Below, piece by piece: positions 1-6,333 of a DNA stretch of 42,105 nt. Position numbers and translations under genes: made by a program. Origin of the DNA: DATJGF01 sp035495315 (GTDB lineage Bacteria; Verrucomicrobiota; Verrucomicrobiia; Limisphaerales; UBA8199); assembly GCA_035495315.1 (NCBI GenBank), contig DATJGF010000100.1, forward strand, positions 1 to 42,105, written 5' to 3'. Every line of letters starts with the position of its first letter. The stretch's first letter is position 1. The notes under the pieces were generated by a model that was not told the origin of the DNA, made no database searches, and saw nothing but the letters and a program-made list of their open reading frames with translations.

Positions 1-228
1 ATGGGGTTCGAGGCTAGCCGGAGTGCCTGCACCCTCGCCATGGGGTTTATACCCGGGATGGAATTCAACGGAATGAAACCTCTATCAGTTATCACTTCTC
101 CGCCCTGCAGTATCCCAAATTGTTGCACAGGCTGCGACGAACCGACTTACGCCACGCGACCACCGTCGGATCATGATGCACAAAAACTTCTTTCATAGGA
201 CCTACGCCGATTGCGGCAGGTTTCCGGA

Positions 229-256
229 TGCTCATTGATGCTCATTGATGCTCATT
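229..256. repeat. Short decamer tandem repeat
   Basis: The ten-base word GCTCATTGAT is present as two full copies plus a partial third copy. The array overlaps the stop codon (252-254, read on the minus strand) of the small membrane-protein gene to its right. It is too short for a functional claim and may be a replication-slippage product. Confidence 0.7.
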
Positions 257-554
257 TCCCAAATAATCCAAAACCCCAAAGCAACAAAAGGAGCAGTAAC
301 AAAATTCCGCCAACAAGTAATGCGCGTTTCCTGCGTTGCCGAAAAAAAACATCGGCGGCTTTATCATTCATATAGAAACGACCGGCGGGTGCCGACAAGA
401 ACACGCCGCGGCCGGCCATCTGATCAAAAATCCAGGATCGGCGTTCACCGAGCGCCTTGAGCGTAACAGCGTGCTCTTCGTCAGTCGCGCCAACCTCTCG
501 AAAGCGTCTGACTAATCTTTTTCGCCGAATTGCAATTATGGTGGCCGCACTCAT
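252..554 (-). CDS. Small C-tail-anchored membrane protein, hypothetical
   Basis: This 100-residue protein belongs to no family I recognise. The first 75 residues are soluble and very basic (repeated Arg/Lys, for example IRRKRLVRRFREVG). Residues about 79-97 form one strongly hydrophobic helix with a run of eight leucines, preceded by RQRRKR. The topology suggests a cytoplasmic domain tethered by a C-terminal helix with only a few residues outside. It starts with ATG and ends inside a decamer repeat. It is the leftmost member of a block of same-strand accessory genes. The coherent composition and the clear helix support a real gene, but the function is unknown. Confidence 0.6.
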   Translation of the reverse strand: MSAATIIAIRRKRLVRRFREVGATDEEHAVTLKALGERRSWIFDQMAGRGVFLSAPAGRFYMNDKAADVFFRQRRKRALLVGGILLLLLLLLWGFGLFGK

Positions 555-617
555 GAGGGCGAGTTTTTGAGGTCGATAAGTCCGGTCACAGGCTGGATGC
601 CGTATTGGCGCCGAAGC

Positions 618-719
618 TTAGATTGTTATCCCCACTGTTGCGGCATCAAAAAGCGCCTCACGCAACTCGCTCGTGCTTGACTCAGACTTGCGGCCCTTGA
701 GGAAGTCCAACCATCTCAT
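618..719 (-). pseudogene. Possible 5' remnant of a small gene
   Basis: An ATG at 717-719 opens a 33-codon frame starting MRWLDFLKGRKS and continuing with an amphipathic stretch (TSELREALFDAA). The frame stops abruptly at 618-620. Reading on in another frame after DAATVG gives GDNNLS and a few more residues before a stop, as expected after a one-base indel. It follows the hydrolase gene on the same strand through a 16-codon mini-frame whose TGA overlaps this ATG. It may be the start of a decayed gene. I cannot name the family, and it could be chance. Confidence 0.25.
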
Positions 720-765
720 ATCAGCACCTCGGTCCCATCAATCTCCACCCGTTGGCGAATGAGCA

Positions 766-1800
766 TTACCGTTTCTCTGCGGTGTGGCCTTTCCCTACGT
801 CCGACTTTATCAGAGTGTCGGCCCATTTCGCAATCGTATCGGCTACCTTTTTCTCTTGCCCGGCATACATGTGATCCGCGTCTTCAATCATCGCGGTATC
901 AACACGACTGGGACCCGTTGACAGGCGCTTGAGCGACGATTTGAGCAGTTCCAGGTCTTTCTCGCTGCCCACATCTGCCCTGGTTCCGAAGAAGGCGAGG
1001 AGCGGACACCGGATGCGCGTAACGGCCGGGTTGGTGGCGGTTGGTTGGATTCCAAAAAAATCTTTGGATTCAGGCGGCGTGCTGGCGATATCCAGAAGCG
1101 TCGCGGCGCTGATGTAAGACGGAAAGGAACGTTTCGGGTCGCGTACCAGAGCGTCCCCTTCACCCTTGGCCATCAGGCGAGTCGCTTCGGCAAGTTGGTC
1201 GGCATCGGTCGGCCCGTTCGCGGCAATCGAGCCCGACGCGAGAACCAGCCCCACCACACGGGGGTCCTGCTTCTCGGCTTGATATGTGCGCACGGCCGCC
1301 GCGCCGGCGCTGTGTCCAACCAGTACCACCTTTCTAAATCCGCGTGCTTCAGCAAAATCAACCCAGGCAGCGAGGTCGCGCACTTCTTCGCCCGCCACGC
1401 CCCAATAACCTCCGCCGCGAATCCGCTTATTTCCCTTCCACCCGGCCACGTTCCCGAGGTCATGCATGCGCGTGTTGCCGGCAATGCAGGTATAGCCACC
1501 CTCAGCAAGGGCGCGACCAATCGCAACATACGTCGGCTGGTAAAAGTTGACACCCCATCCGTGAATCCAAATGATTGCAATTGGCCTGGCTGAATCCTTC
1601 GGCGCCGTAAAAACCGCCCCACCACTCACAATGTCATCCTGCGACCGGACATAAACGATTTGTTCGGGGAATTTTCCGGCGGCCATTTTTTCCGGTGCGG
1701 TCGCGCCCCCTCGCCCCAGCAGGAACGCGGTTGCAATGAAAGCCAACACAGTGGCCATCGCGGCAAGGCGGCGCATTGTTGGCCTGCAATGTCGGAGCAT
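766..1800 (-). CDS. Exported alpha/beta hydrolase
   Basis: This 344-residue protein has the alpha/beta-hydrolase fold. An N-terminal hydrophobic segment (residues about 12-28) after MRRLAA looks like a signal peptide or membrane anchor, so it probably acts outside the cytoplasm. HGWG (80-83) is the oxyanion-hole motif, GHSAG (162-166) carries the nucleophile Ser164, and Asp276 (in GTRADVGSE) and His310 (in DADHMYAG) fit the rest of the triad. The family includes esterases, lipases and peptidase-like enzymes, so the substrate cannot be assigned. A second start at Met9 would give a tighter signal peptide. It is an unlinked accessory gene, separated from its neighbours by 150-200 bp. Confidence 0.85.
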   Translation of the reverse strand: MLRHCRPTMRRLAAMATVLAFIATAFLLGRGGATAPEKMAAGKFPEQIVYVRSQDDIVSGGAVFTAPKDSARPIAIIWIHGWGVNFYQPTYVAIGRALAEGGYTCIAGNTRMHDLGNVAGWKGNKRIRGGGYWGVAGEEVRDLAAWVDFAEARGFRKVVLVGHSAGAAAVRTYQAEKQDPRVVGLVLASGSIAANGPTDADQLAEATRLMAKGEGDALVRDPKRSFPSYISAATLLDIASTPPESKDFFGIQPTATNPAVTRIRCPLLAFFGTRADVGSEKDLELLKSSLKRLSTGPSRVDTAMIEDADHMYAGQEKKVADTIAKWADTLIKSDVGKGHTAEKR

Positions 1801-1949
1801 CGTGGTTAGAAAGTATGACCCCGTTGGACGCGGCCTGGTTTCAAAAAAAGCAATCGGGGTTTATGGGCCAGCAGATTTGGTTGATGCATGGAGGTTGGCC
1901 CGAATTCTGTGGCGTCATTCTCCCAGCCGATCCTTGGGTTCACGTCCAT

Positions 1950-2621
1950 TCACCAACAAAACCGCACCGGAAGCAAGGGCCGGAAATCCGCCGCTTGCCC
2001 CTGCGACTCCCCATCGAAACCAAGCTCGACCACATATTGAGTTCCGACGCGCAATTGTACCGGGCCGGCACTGGTCACAGCGGCCAGCTCAACAGAAAGG
2101 CTCTCCGCATGCGGGCTGGTGAGTTCCACCCGCGTTACCTCGCGCAGACGGGCGCGGTGTAACAACGGCGGTCGTTTTTCCGGTGGATAACTGTCGGCTC
2201 GCCTGGCAAACGAAAGATAAAACAACAGCGGTTCTGTCACCACGTCGGCGTTCGTCGCGACATGCATGCACAACGGTGCCGGCAGATACGACGGACGATA
2301 CTCCCAGCTGCTGAAGGAAAAACCGCCATCGGGCTGATTCCCCGGGCGGAAGCCCATTCCGAAAGGACACGCACCACTCGCTCGATCATTCCACCGTTCC
2401 CAAAGGTGCATCGGCCGCGTCGTCGCAGACTGCGCCTCGGCGGCGTCGCTTACCCACAGCAATTCAAGGTAGCAGTTGGCAAAGAAGAAACGCCGGCACG
2501 CCGTCCCTTGCCCCGGATGCGTGTTTGACATCCCTTCGGTCAGCCCAAATTCCGACAGTCGACCGGCCTCCTCGCCGCTGCAAGAAACGCAAATAAAGAT
2601 GTGGTCCAATTCACATTTCAT
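1950..2621 (-). CDS. Glyoxalase-like (VOC superfamily) protein
   Basis: The 223-residue product begins with a typical VOC/glyoxalase-like strand (LDHIFICVS). It continues with RRFFFANCYLELLWV, where the Glu-Leu-Leu strand resembles the metal-ligand strand of the family. The overall layout matches 'glyoxalase-like domain' proteins of about 200 residues that carry two degenerate beta-alpha-beta-beta-beta units. No catalytic activity can be predicted; relatives range from isomerases to ligand-binding proteins. There is no signal peptide, so it is cytoplasmic. It starts with ATG and lies 149 bp upstream of the hydrolase on the same strand. Confidence 0.75.
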   Translation of the reverse strand: MKCELDHIFICVSCSGEEAGRLSEFGLTEGMSNTHPGQGTACRRFFFANCYLELLWVSDAAEAQSATTRPMHLWERWNDRASGACPFGMGFRPGNQPDGGFSFSSWEYRPSYLPAPLCMHVATNADVVTEPLLFYLSFARRADSYPPEKRPPLLHRARLREVTRVELTSPHAESLSVELAAVTSAGPVQLRVGTQYVVELGFDGESQGQAADFRPLLPVRFCW

Positions 2622-2627
2622 GTGCTG

Positions 2628-2746
2628 TAGCGGCAGGCGTCCTCGCCTGCTAGAAAACCGGGCGTCCCGCCCGGCGGCACGACGTTACCGCTAGATCCTG
2701 ACAACGAGACGCCGCCCTCTATGTCAGGCGAGACGCCCGACGCTAC
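2628..2746. repeat. Palindromic intergenic repeat bounded by GTAGCG / CGCTAC
   Basis: Between the glyoxalase-like gene and the BPL_N-like gene lie three hairpin words: GCAGGCG-TCCT-CGCCTGC (2633-2650), CCGGGCG-TCC-CGCCCGG (2658-2674), and an 8-bp stem with one mismatch and loop AGA (2723-2741). The set is bounded by GTAGCG on the left and CGCTAC on the right. The same design (7-bp stem, 3-4-base loop, GCTAC edge) recurs at 38622-38668, so this is a dispersed element and not coding DNA. No terminator-like T-run follows. Confidence 0.65.
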
Positions 2747-2808
2747 GGGCTTGCACCCGCCGCCATCCATTGAGCACGAGTTGGCACACAGCAAAATCGA
2801 CGCGTTCA

Positions 2809-3549
2809 TCAAAAGTGGGGTAGCGCTGTTCGGTTCAACGCCGCATCAACCAACGTTCCGGCATAGCTATGGGCGAGGCTCGCCGGCGTTGTGAAGCTCA
2901 TTCCGCGCCGCCAACTCTCCGGCGCCTCAGGATGCACCCCGCAGAGTATCACCCAGCCCTGGCCCGAGGTCCCCTCGACCACTGCGGGTGTCCCGTCCGG
3001 ATATTTGCCCACGACATCGCCCCAACCGGCAAACTGCGGGCCATCCTCCCAGTACTGTTCGAGTGCGGGCGTGCCGATACCCTCTATTGCCACCGCGGTC
3101 TTGTGAATGCCTCGATTCACCACAGCGTAAAAGCCGAACCGCACGCCGGCAGTCAGGTCCAGACTATTACACGCAGCGTTTCCGGCCAGAAGACCGCCCG
3201 CGCAGATCCCCAGATAATTCAAACCACCTTGAACAGCGTTGTGAATGTTGGTGGTCGCGGCAGGTGTCAAACCATTGCCCATCGTGATGTAGTTCCCTCC
3301 GGGGATTATCAGCAGGTGATGACCCATCAATTGCGTTACGCTCATGCGGTTTAACTGCCGTGAATCGACGGTCGCATAGACGAGCTGCTTGCCCTTCAGA
3401 ATTGCCTCCACCGCCTTAACGTCGTTCGGCGATGTACCCGTTCCAGTGAACAGAAGAATCGGAACAACATCATTTGGTGCCGGTGGCGCACAGGCAGTCA
3501 GTGCAACCAACACACCACACAAGTGTTTCACGCCAAGTGCAGTCGACAT
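2809..3549 (-). CDS. BPL_N-type glutamine-amidotransferase-like lipoprotein
   Basis: The protein resembles the BPL_N family (class-I amidotransferase-like fold found at the N-terminus of fungal biotin-protein ligases). LLFTGTG and LLIIPGG are the first strands, GICAGG holds the nucleophile-type cysteine, and GVHPEAPESW supplies the His/Glu pair. I chose the ATG at 3549 because it gives a compact signal peptide ending in LTAC, a lipobox, so the product is probably a lipoprotein facing the periplasm. An upstream ATG at 3630 adds 27 residues that do not look like a signal. The substrate is unknown. It lies downstream of an attC-like hairpin (3761-3852), so it may be a cassette gene, though no attC-like site is visible after its stop. 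Confidence 0.75.
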   Translation of the reverse strand: MSTALGVKHLCGVLVALTACAPPAPNDVVPILLFTGTGTSPNDVKAVEAILKGKQLVYATVDSRQLNRMSVTQLMGHHLLIIPGGNYITMGNGLTPAATTNIHNAVQGGLNYLGICAGGLLAGNAACNSLDLTAGVRFGFYAVVNRGIHKTAVAIEGIGTPALEQYWEDGPQFAGWGDVVGKYPDGTPAVVEGTSGQGWVILCGVHPEAPESWRRGMSFTTPASLAHSYAGTLVDAALNRTALPHF

Positions 3550-3760
3550 AAGCATCAATCCAGCTGCTCCATTTTGCGCTTTCACCAACCCGCAAAAAGG
3601 AAAATCAGTGCCGGTGGCAAAAGAGTCCAAATAAACTGACCCAAAACCAACTCTCCTCCAGCGCTCTGCGCTTGGGCCTCCCCCAGGAAAACAACCATCG
3701 AAGTAACAGTCGTCATCAGAGTCGGCTCGAGGAAATGCGTCTCCGTAGGATCGATAAATG

Positions 3761-3852
3761 ATGGAACTGAGCGATGCGGGCGGCCCAGGGCGGGCGTTCG
3801 GACGGGCAACCGTGACAGCCCGCCCGCATTCGCTCCAGTGATTTTGTTCGGC
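3761..3852 (-). other. attC-like imperfect hairpin (after the 88-aa gene)
   Basis: Arm 3766-3783 pairs fully with arm 3820-3839. The second arm carries two extra unpaired bases and the loop is 36 nt. Read on the minus strand, the site starts 7 bases after the stop of the 88-aa gene with GCCGAAC (one mismatch to RYYYAAC) and ends with GTTCCAT. Unpaired bases confined to the arm next to the upstream stop codon are characteristic of integron attC sites, where they set the recombining strand. The call is made by eye, without a covariance model. Confidence 0.5.
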
Positions 3853-3859
3853 TTGGGGC

Positions 3860-4126
3860 TCATGTCGGGAAATCGGGCCAAACTCTCATGACCATCTCAA
3901 ATGCTGACTCCACCTTGGTGCGGGTGCGATGCGAAAAAGAGCCGCCATGCTCCCGCACCACATCCTTCATTGCCAGCCCCAACTCCCCAATCAGCTCCGA
4001 GCCGGTTGTCCACGCCACTTTGTGGATCATGAAGTGCAGGCGGTCGGCATCGGCGCACAGACCGTCCGCACGCAAAGATGCGATTAGTTCGTCAAACGGA
4101 ACGTAAGATATGACGGGACCTCTCAT
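3860..4126 (-). CDS. Small soluble protein, hypothetical (cassette-borne)
   Basis: The 88-residue product has balanced composition and no signal peptide or membrane segment. It looks alpha-helical and contains the phrase HKVAWTTGSELIGELGLA, followed by a C-terminal helix ending MVMRVWPDFP. I recognise the style of many short orphan proteins but no named family. ATG at 4126 lies 10 bases after the attC-like core GTTCGGC, and the stop lies 7 bases before the next attC-like site. The gene therefore fills a unit of about 375 bp exactly, the size and layout of a one-gene integron cassette. The function is unknown. Confidence 0.65.
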   Translation of the reverse strand: MRGPVISYVPFDELIASLRADGLCADADRLHFMIHKVAWTTGSELIGELGLAMKDVVREHGGSFSHRTRTKVESAFEMVMRVWPDFPT

Positions 4127-4135
4127 GCGTATGAA

Positions 4136-4233
4136 GCCGAACGCCCGGCCTCACTGGTGCGGCGACAGCGACCCCCGGAACGCAACGCAAGCAGAACGTG
4201 ATGGCCGCGTCCAGTGCAGGCCGATAGTTAGCG
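4136..4233 (-). other. attC-like imperfect hairpin (after the 351-aa gene)
   Basis: Arm 4146-4163 pairs with arm 4204-4223, with one mismatch and two extra bases, both on the second arm. The loop is 40 nt. Outer boxes on the minus strand are CGCTAAC, 7 bases after the stop of the 351-aa gene, and GTTCGGC, 10 bases before the ATG of the 88-aa gene. The core boxes deviate from the strict RYYYAAC/GTTRRRY consensus. The two-sided stem, the one-sided bulges and the placement in a stop-to-start gap fit an attC site well. Confidence 0.55.
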
Positions 4234-4240
4234 GATGGGT

Positions 4241-5296
4241 TCACTTACCGTCTTGGTTGTGACGACGTGCCTGTTCGATCCGAACTTTGAATTTGTCTTG
4301 AAGCACCGGGTCTTCAGTTTGCGGCATGAACTGATTAGTCCAAGTATATATATTCGCGTCGGCTCCGCTAACCTCGTCACGAAAACGCCAATCCACGACG
4401 GTCTGCTGCATCCTGGGATTAAAGAGACCGTCCGGTGCACCCACCTCGCGAATCGACTTCAAGGTTCCCACCCCCCGCTTGAACCATCCTTCATTCTGCA
4501 GAAAGTCGCGTCCCTTCTGGAAAAACTCGAACCGTAGCGGGAAGGTCCGTCCGAGAAAATTAGTGGTTGCCGTAACTTCGTAATGAAATGTGAGCGCGCC
4601 TTCCGTTACGTTTGTCACAGCCAGCCGCATCCATTTCAAGTAGCGAACGCCCCAGCCCTTGTAGAAGTCCTCCACTGAAACGAGATAACGCTCCCTGGAC
4701 ATAAAGAGATCGACTGAACGCGGTAAGCCAAAATCGTCAGAGAATACCACCGTCTGGTCGGTATAGGCATAACGGTCGGGCGTATGCCGGAGGTCCTCGG
4801 AAGCCAGAGGAACGAGCCGACCCTCGCGCCCAAGGTAGCGGCCCGAGCAGAACGCCAGCCACTCCATATTGACTGTCTCATAAGCTAGCGGGTGCCCGTC
4901 TGATGAAGGCCAGATATTGATCGTGAGGTTGGACCGTGCCCTCTCGAAAGGAACGATTGCGGGTCCGCCCGCTCTCTCCAGGTTGTGCTGCATCTCCTGC
5001 GACGAGGGGCTCACTACCTGCAGGCTTTCGTACACATTGGTTCCGTCGAAGAACCATTTGTTCAGCCCACCCTCGACCCAATCATCTATGCGCCAAATGT
5101 TGGTCCCCGCGATGCAAACGGAAGAGATCAACCTCGACTTCGCTTTAACCTCCTCATTCGTTACCCCGGATCGATAGCTGGTCAGTTCGATGGTTGCGGA
5201 GATTTCCACGAACTGGGCCGACGCCCACCGTGGAAGGGTTGCCAGAAACAGAAGCAGCAAGCCTCTTCGCGTCCACCTGGTTGGAAACCTCTTCAT
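4241..5296 (-). CDS. Secreted hypothetical protein
   Basis: The product has 351 residues from ATG 5296; a TTG two codons upstream is possible but less likely. A twin-arginine-rich start followed by LLLLFLATLPRWASA is a clear signal peptide with an AxA-type cleavage site. The mature part is rich in aromatic residues and beta-like strands (VYESLQVV, SVDLFMSRERYLVSVEDFYKGWGVRYLKWMRLAV) and has no recognisable domain. It resembles taxon-restricted exported proteins of Verrucomicrobiota. The ATG lies 19 bases after the GTTAGCG box of the hairpin that overlaps the RibD-like gene's end. The stop is followed at once by another attC-like site, so it occupies its own cassette-like unit. Confidence 0.7.
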   Translation of the reverse strand: MKRFPTRWTRRGLLLLFLATLPRWASAQFVEISATIELTSYRSGVTNEEVKAKSRLISSVCIAGTNIWRIDDWVEGGLNKWFFDGTNVYESLQVVSPSSQEMQHNLERAGGPAIVPFERARSNLTINIWPSSDGHPLAYETVNMEWLAFCSGRYLGREGRLVPLASEDLRHTPDRYAYTDQTVVFSDDFGLPRSVDLFMSRERYLVSVEDFYKGWGVRYLKWMRLAVTNVTEGALTFHYEVTATTNFLGRTFPLRFEFFQKGRDFLQNEGWFKRGVGTLKSIREVGAPDGLFNPRMQQTVVDWRFRDEVSGADANIYTWTNQFMPQTEDPVLQDKFKVRIEQARRHNQDGK

Positions 5297-5315
5297 AAGC
5301 AATTGCAGCCTTCGC

Positions 5316-5391
5316 CGCTAACCAGTAAATAACCGACAGCGGCGCCCAGAGCCATACGAATCCGAATGCGTTCACCCGCCGCTGTTCGGTT
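5316..5391 (-). other. attC-like imperfect hairpin (overlaps the RibD-like stop)
   Basis: Arm 5331-5344 pairs perfectly with arm 5377-5391 apart from one bulged A in the second arm. The loop is 32 nt. The second arm lies inside the last codons of the RibD-like gene, as often happens when cassette ORFs end within attC. GTTAGCG (minus strand, 5322-5316) is the candidate R' box, 19 bases before the next gene's ATG. The distal R'' box is not convincing, so this is the weakest of the four sites. Confidence 0.4.
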
Positions 5392-5980
5392 CATTGCCCG
5401 GGGGCTTTTTCATTTTGGTTCGCACGTCGTAACGAAGCGCCACCGTGCCGCTCTTGTAGCCTTTGACTTCTACCAAATGAAGAGCGACATCTCTGCCGAG
5501 CTTCTCGAAGAAGGGGATTCCATCACCAATCAAGATTGGCAGGATAGAATAACGGATTTCGTCGGCTAGCCCGAGACGAAGGCATTCGCCAGAAACTACA
5601 CCACCTCCAACAAACCAGATGCTGCGAAACGCTGGCCGCAGACGCCCATTCACGAATTGCACAATATCGCCTGAGTAGAACTCGACGGTATCCCGGGTCC
5701 GCGGCACCGTGCGACGAGTGAGGACGAAAACAGGTTTGCCACCATACGGCCACCCCAATCCTTTGGCTTCAAAACCCAACGCGGTCTCATAGGTTCTTGA
5801 ACCCATGACGTAACAGTCAATCGACTTAAGGAAGGCCTCGACAAATTCTGGGTCCATGGTGGCCCCGCCAACGAATTCGTCTGAGGTTTCCATCCAGTCG
5901 ACGCGCCGGTCCTTCCGAGCGATAAAGCCGTCAAGGCTCGCAGCCATGTGAATCGTTACACGCGAATCAGTGTTTGCCAT
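5372..5980 (-). CDS. RibD C-terminal / dihydrofolate-reductase-like protein
   Basis: This 202-residue protein belongs to the RibD C-terminal domain family (dihydrofolate-reductase-like fold, NADPH-dependent reductases of mostly unknown substrate). Visible motifs are HMAASLDGFIA (strand A), VMGSRTYE (cofactor-loop region), IWFVGGGVVSG (glycine-rich NADPH-binding turn) and DEIRYSILPILIGDGIPFF. The frame is open far upstream, but I chose ATG 5980 because homology-like sequence begins there and the region upstream is an attC-like hairpin. Stand-alone members of this family are common accessory genes. The C-terminus (GNEPNSGG) is encoded within the arm of the next hairpin. Classical DHFR activity is not implied. 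Confidence 0.85.
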   Translation of the reverse strand: MANTDSRVTIHMAASLDGFIARKDRRVDWMETSDEFVGGATMDPEFVEAFLKSIDCYVMGSRTYETALGFEAKGLGWPYGGKPVFVLTRRTVPRTRDTVEFYSGDIVQFVNGRLRPAFRSIWFVGGGVVSGECLRLGLADEIRYSILPILIGDGIPFFEKLGRDVALHLVEVKGYKSGTVALRYDVRTKMKKPPGNEPNSGG

Positions 5981-5994
5981 TATTTTCGGTTTTG

Positions 5995-6087
5995 GCCCAA
6001 CACTGCCCATCACTAGCGGCGGGCCGGCAACGTGCGCTATGAAACCAAAACAGGATCCCGCCGTCCAGTGCATGTGGCGCGTCAGCC
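5995..6087 (-). other. attC-like imperfect hairpin (before the RibD-like gene), best of four
   Basis: Arm 6005-6023 (19 nt) pairs with arm 6057-6078 (22 nt), with one mismatch and three extra bases, all in the second arm. The loop is 33 nt. On the minus strand the distal box is GTTGGGC (6001-5995), a perfect GTTRRRY, ending 14 bases before ATG 5980. The proximal box GGCTGAC is degenerate. Three one-sided extrahelical bases plus a perfect R' box make this the clearest integron-type site here. No intact ORF lies on its far side, so it may mark the first site of the array. Confidence 0.6.
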
Positions 6088-6333
6088 ACGGCGACATGAC
6101 ACCTGCTGACATTTGAACTGGATAGCACTGGTTGGAACCCAAACCGTCCCATCGCGAAGCCGACAAACGAACCTCGACCACTCCAATACTCCATCCTCCA
6201 TCCCTCACCCCCCCCACCTCTCCATTACTCCGTATTGCCAAAGATATGTTAAAGTGCAGGGTGGCGGCACGCGGGGCAACCCGGCAACCCGGCTTCACTC
6301 TGCACCAGAAACCCGCCGGAGGAAACAATTGAT

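Noticed and set aside
1..198. Plus-strand open frame with ATG at base 1
   Set aside because: Composition is not protein-like, there is no ribosome-binding site, and it ends in a region where the minus strand has equally poor frames. A minus-strand 34-codon frame at 92-196 (MKEVFVHHDPTVV) faintly resembles a DUF2007 start, but it is too short to support.
3582..3881. Minus-strand 99-codon frame overlapping the BPL_N-like gene
   Set aside because: Its first part crosses an attC-like hairpin and its end overlaps the start of a better-supported gene. Only an internal 44-codon part from 3716 with a hydrophobic end is at all protein-like.
5154..5375. Minus-strand GTG frame with a hydrophobic start after the RibD-like stop
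   Set aside because: It overlaps the signal-peptide gene by about 140 bp in another frame, and its first 15 codons fall in the attC-like hairpin.
5981..6328. N-terminal extension of the RibD-like frame
   Set aside because: The 116 upstream codons have no family similarity and cover the best attC-like site. ATG 5980 fits the family start.
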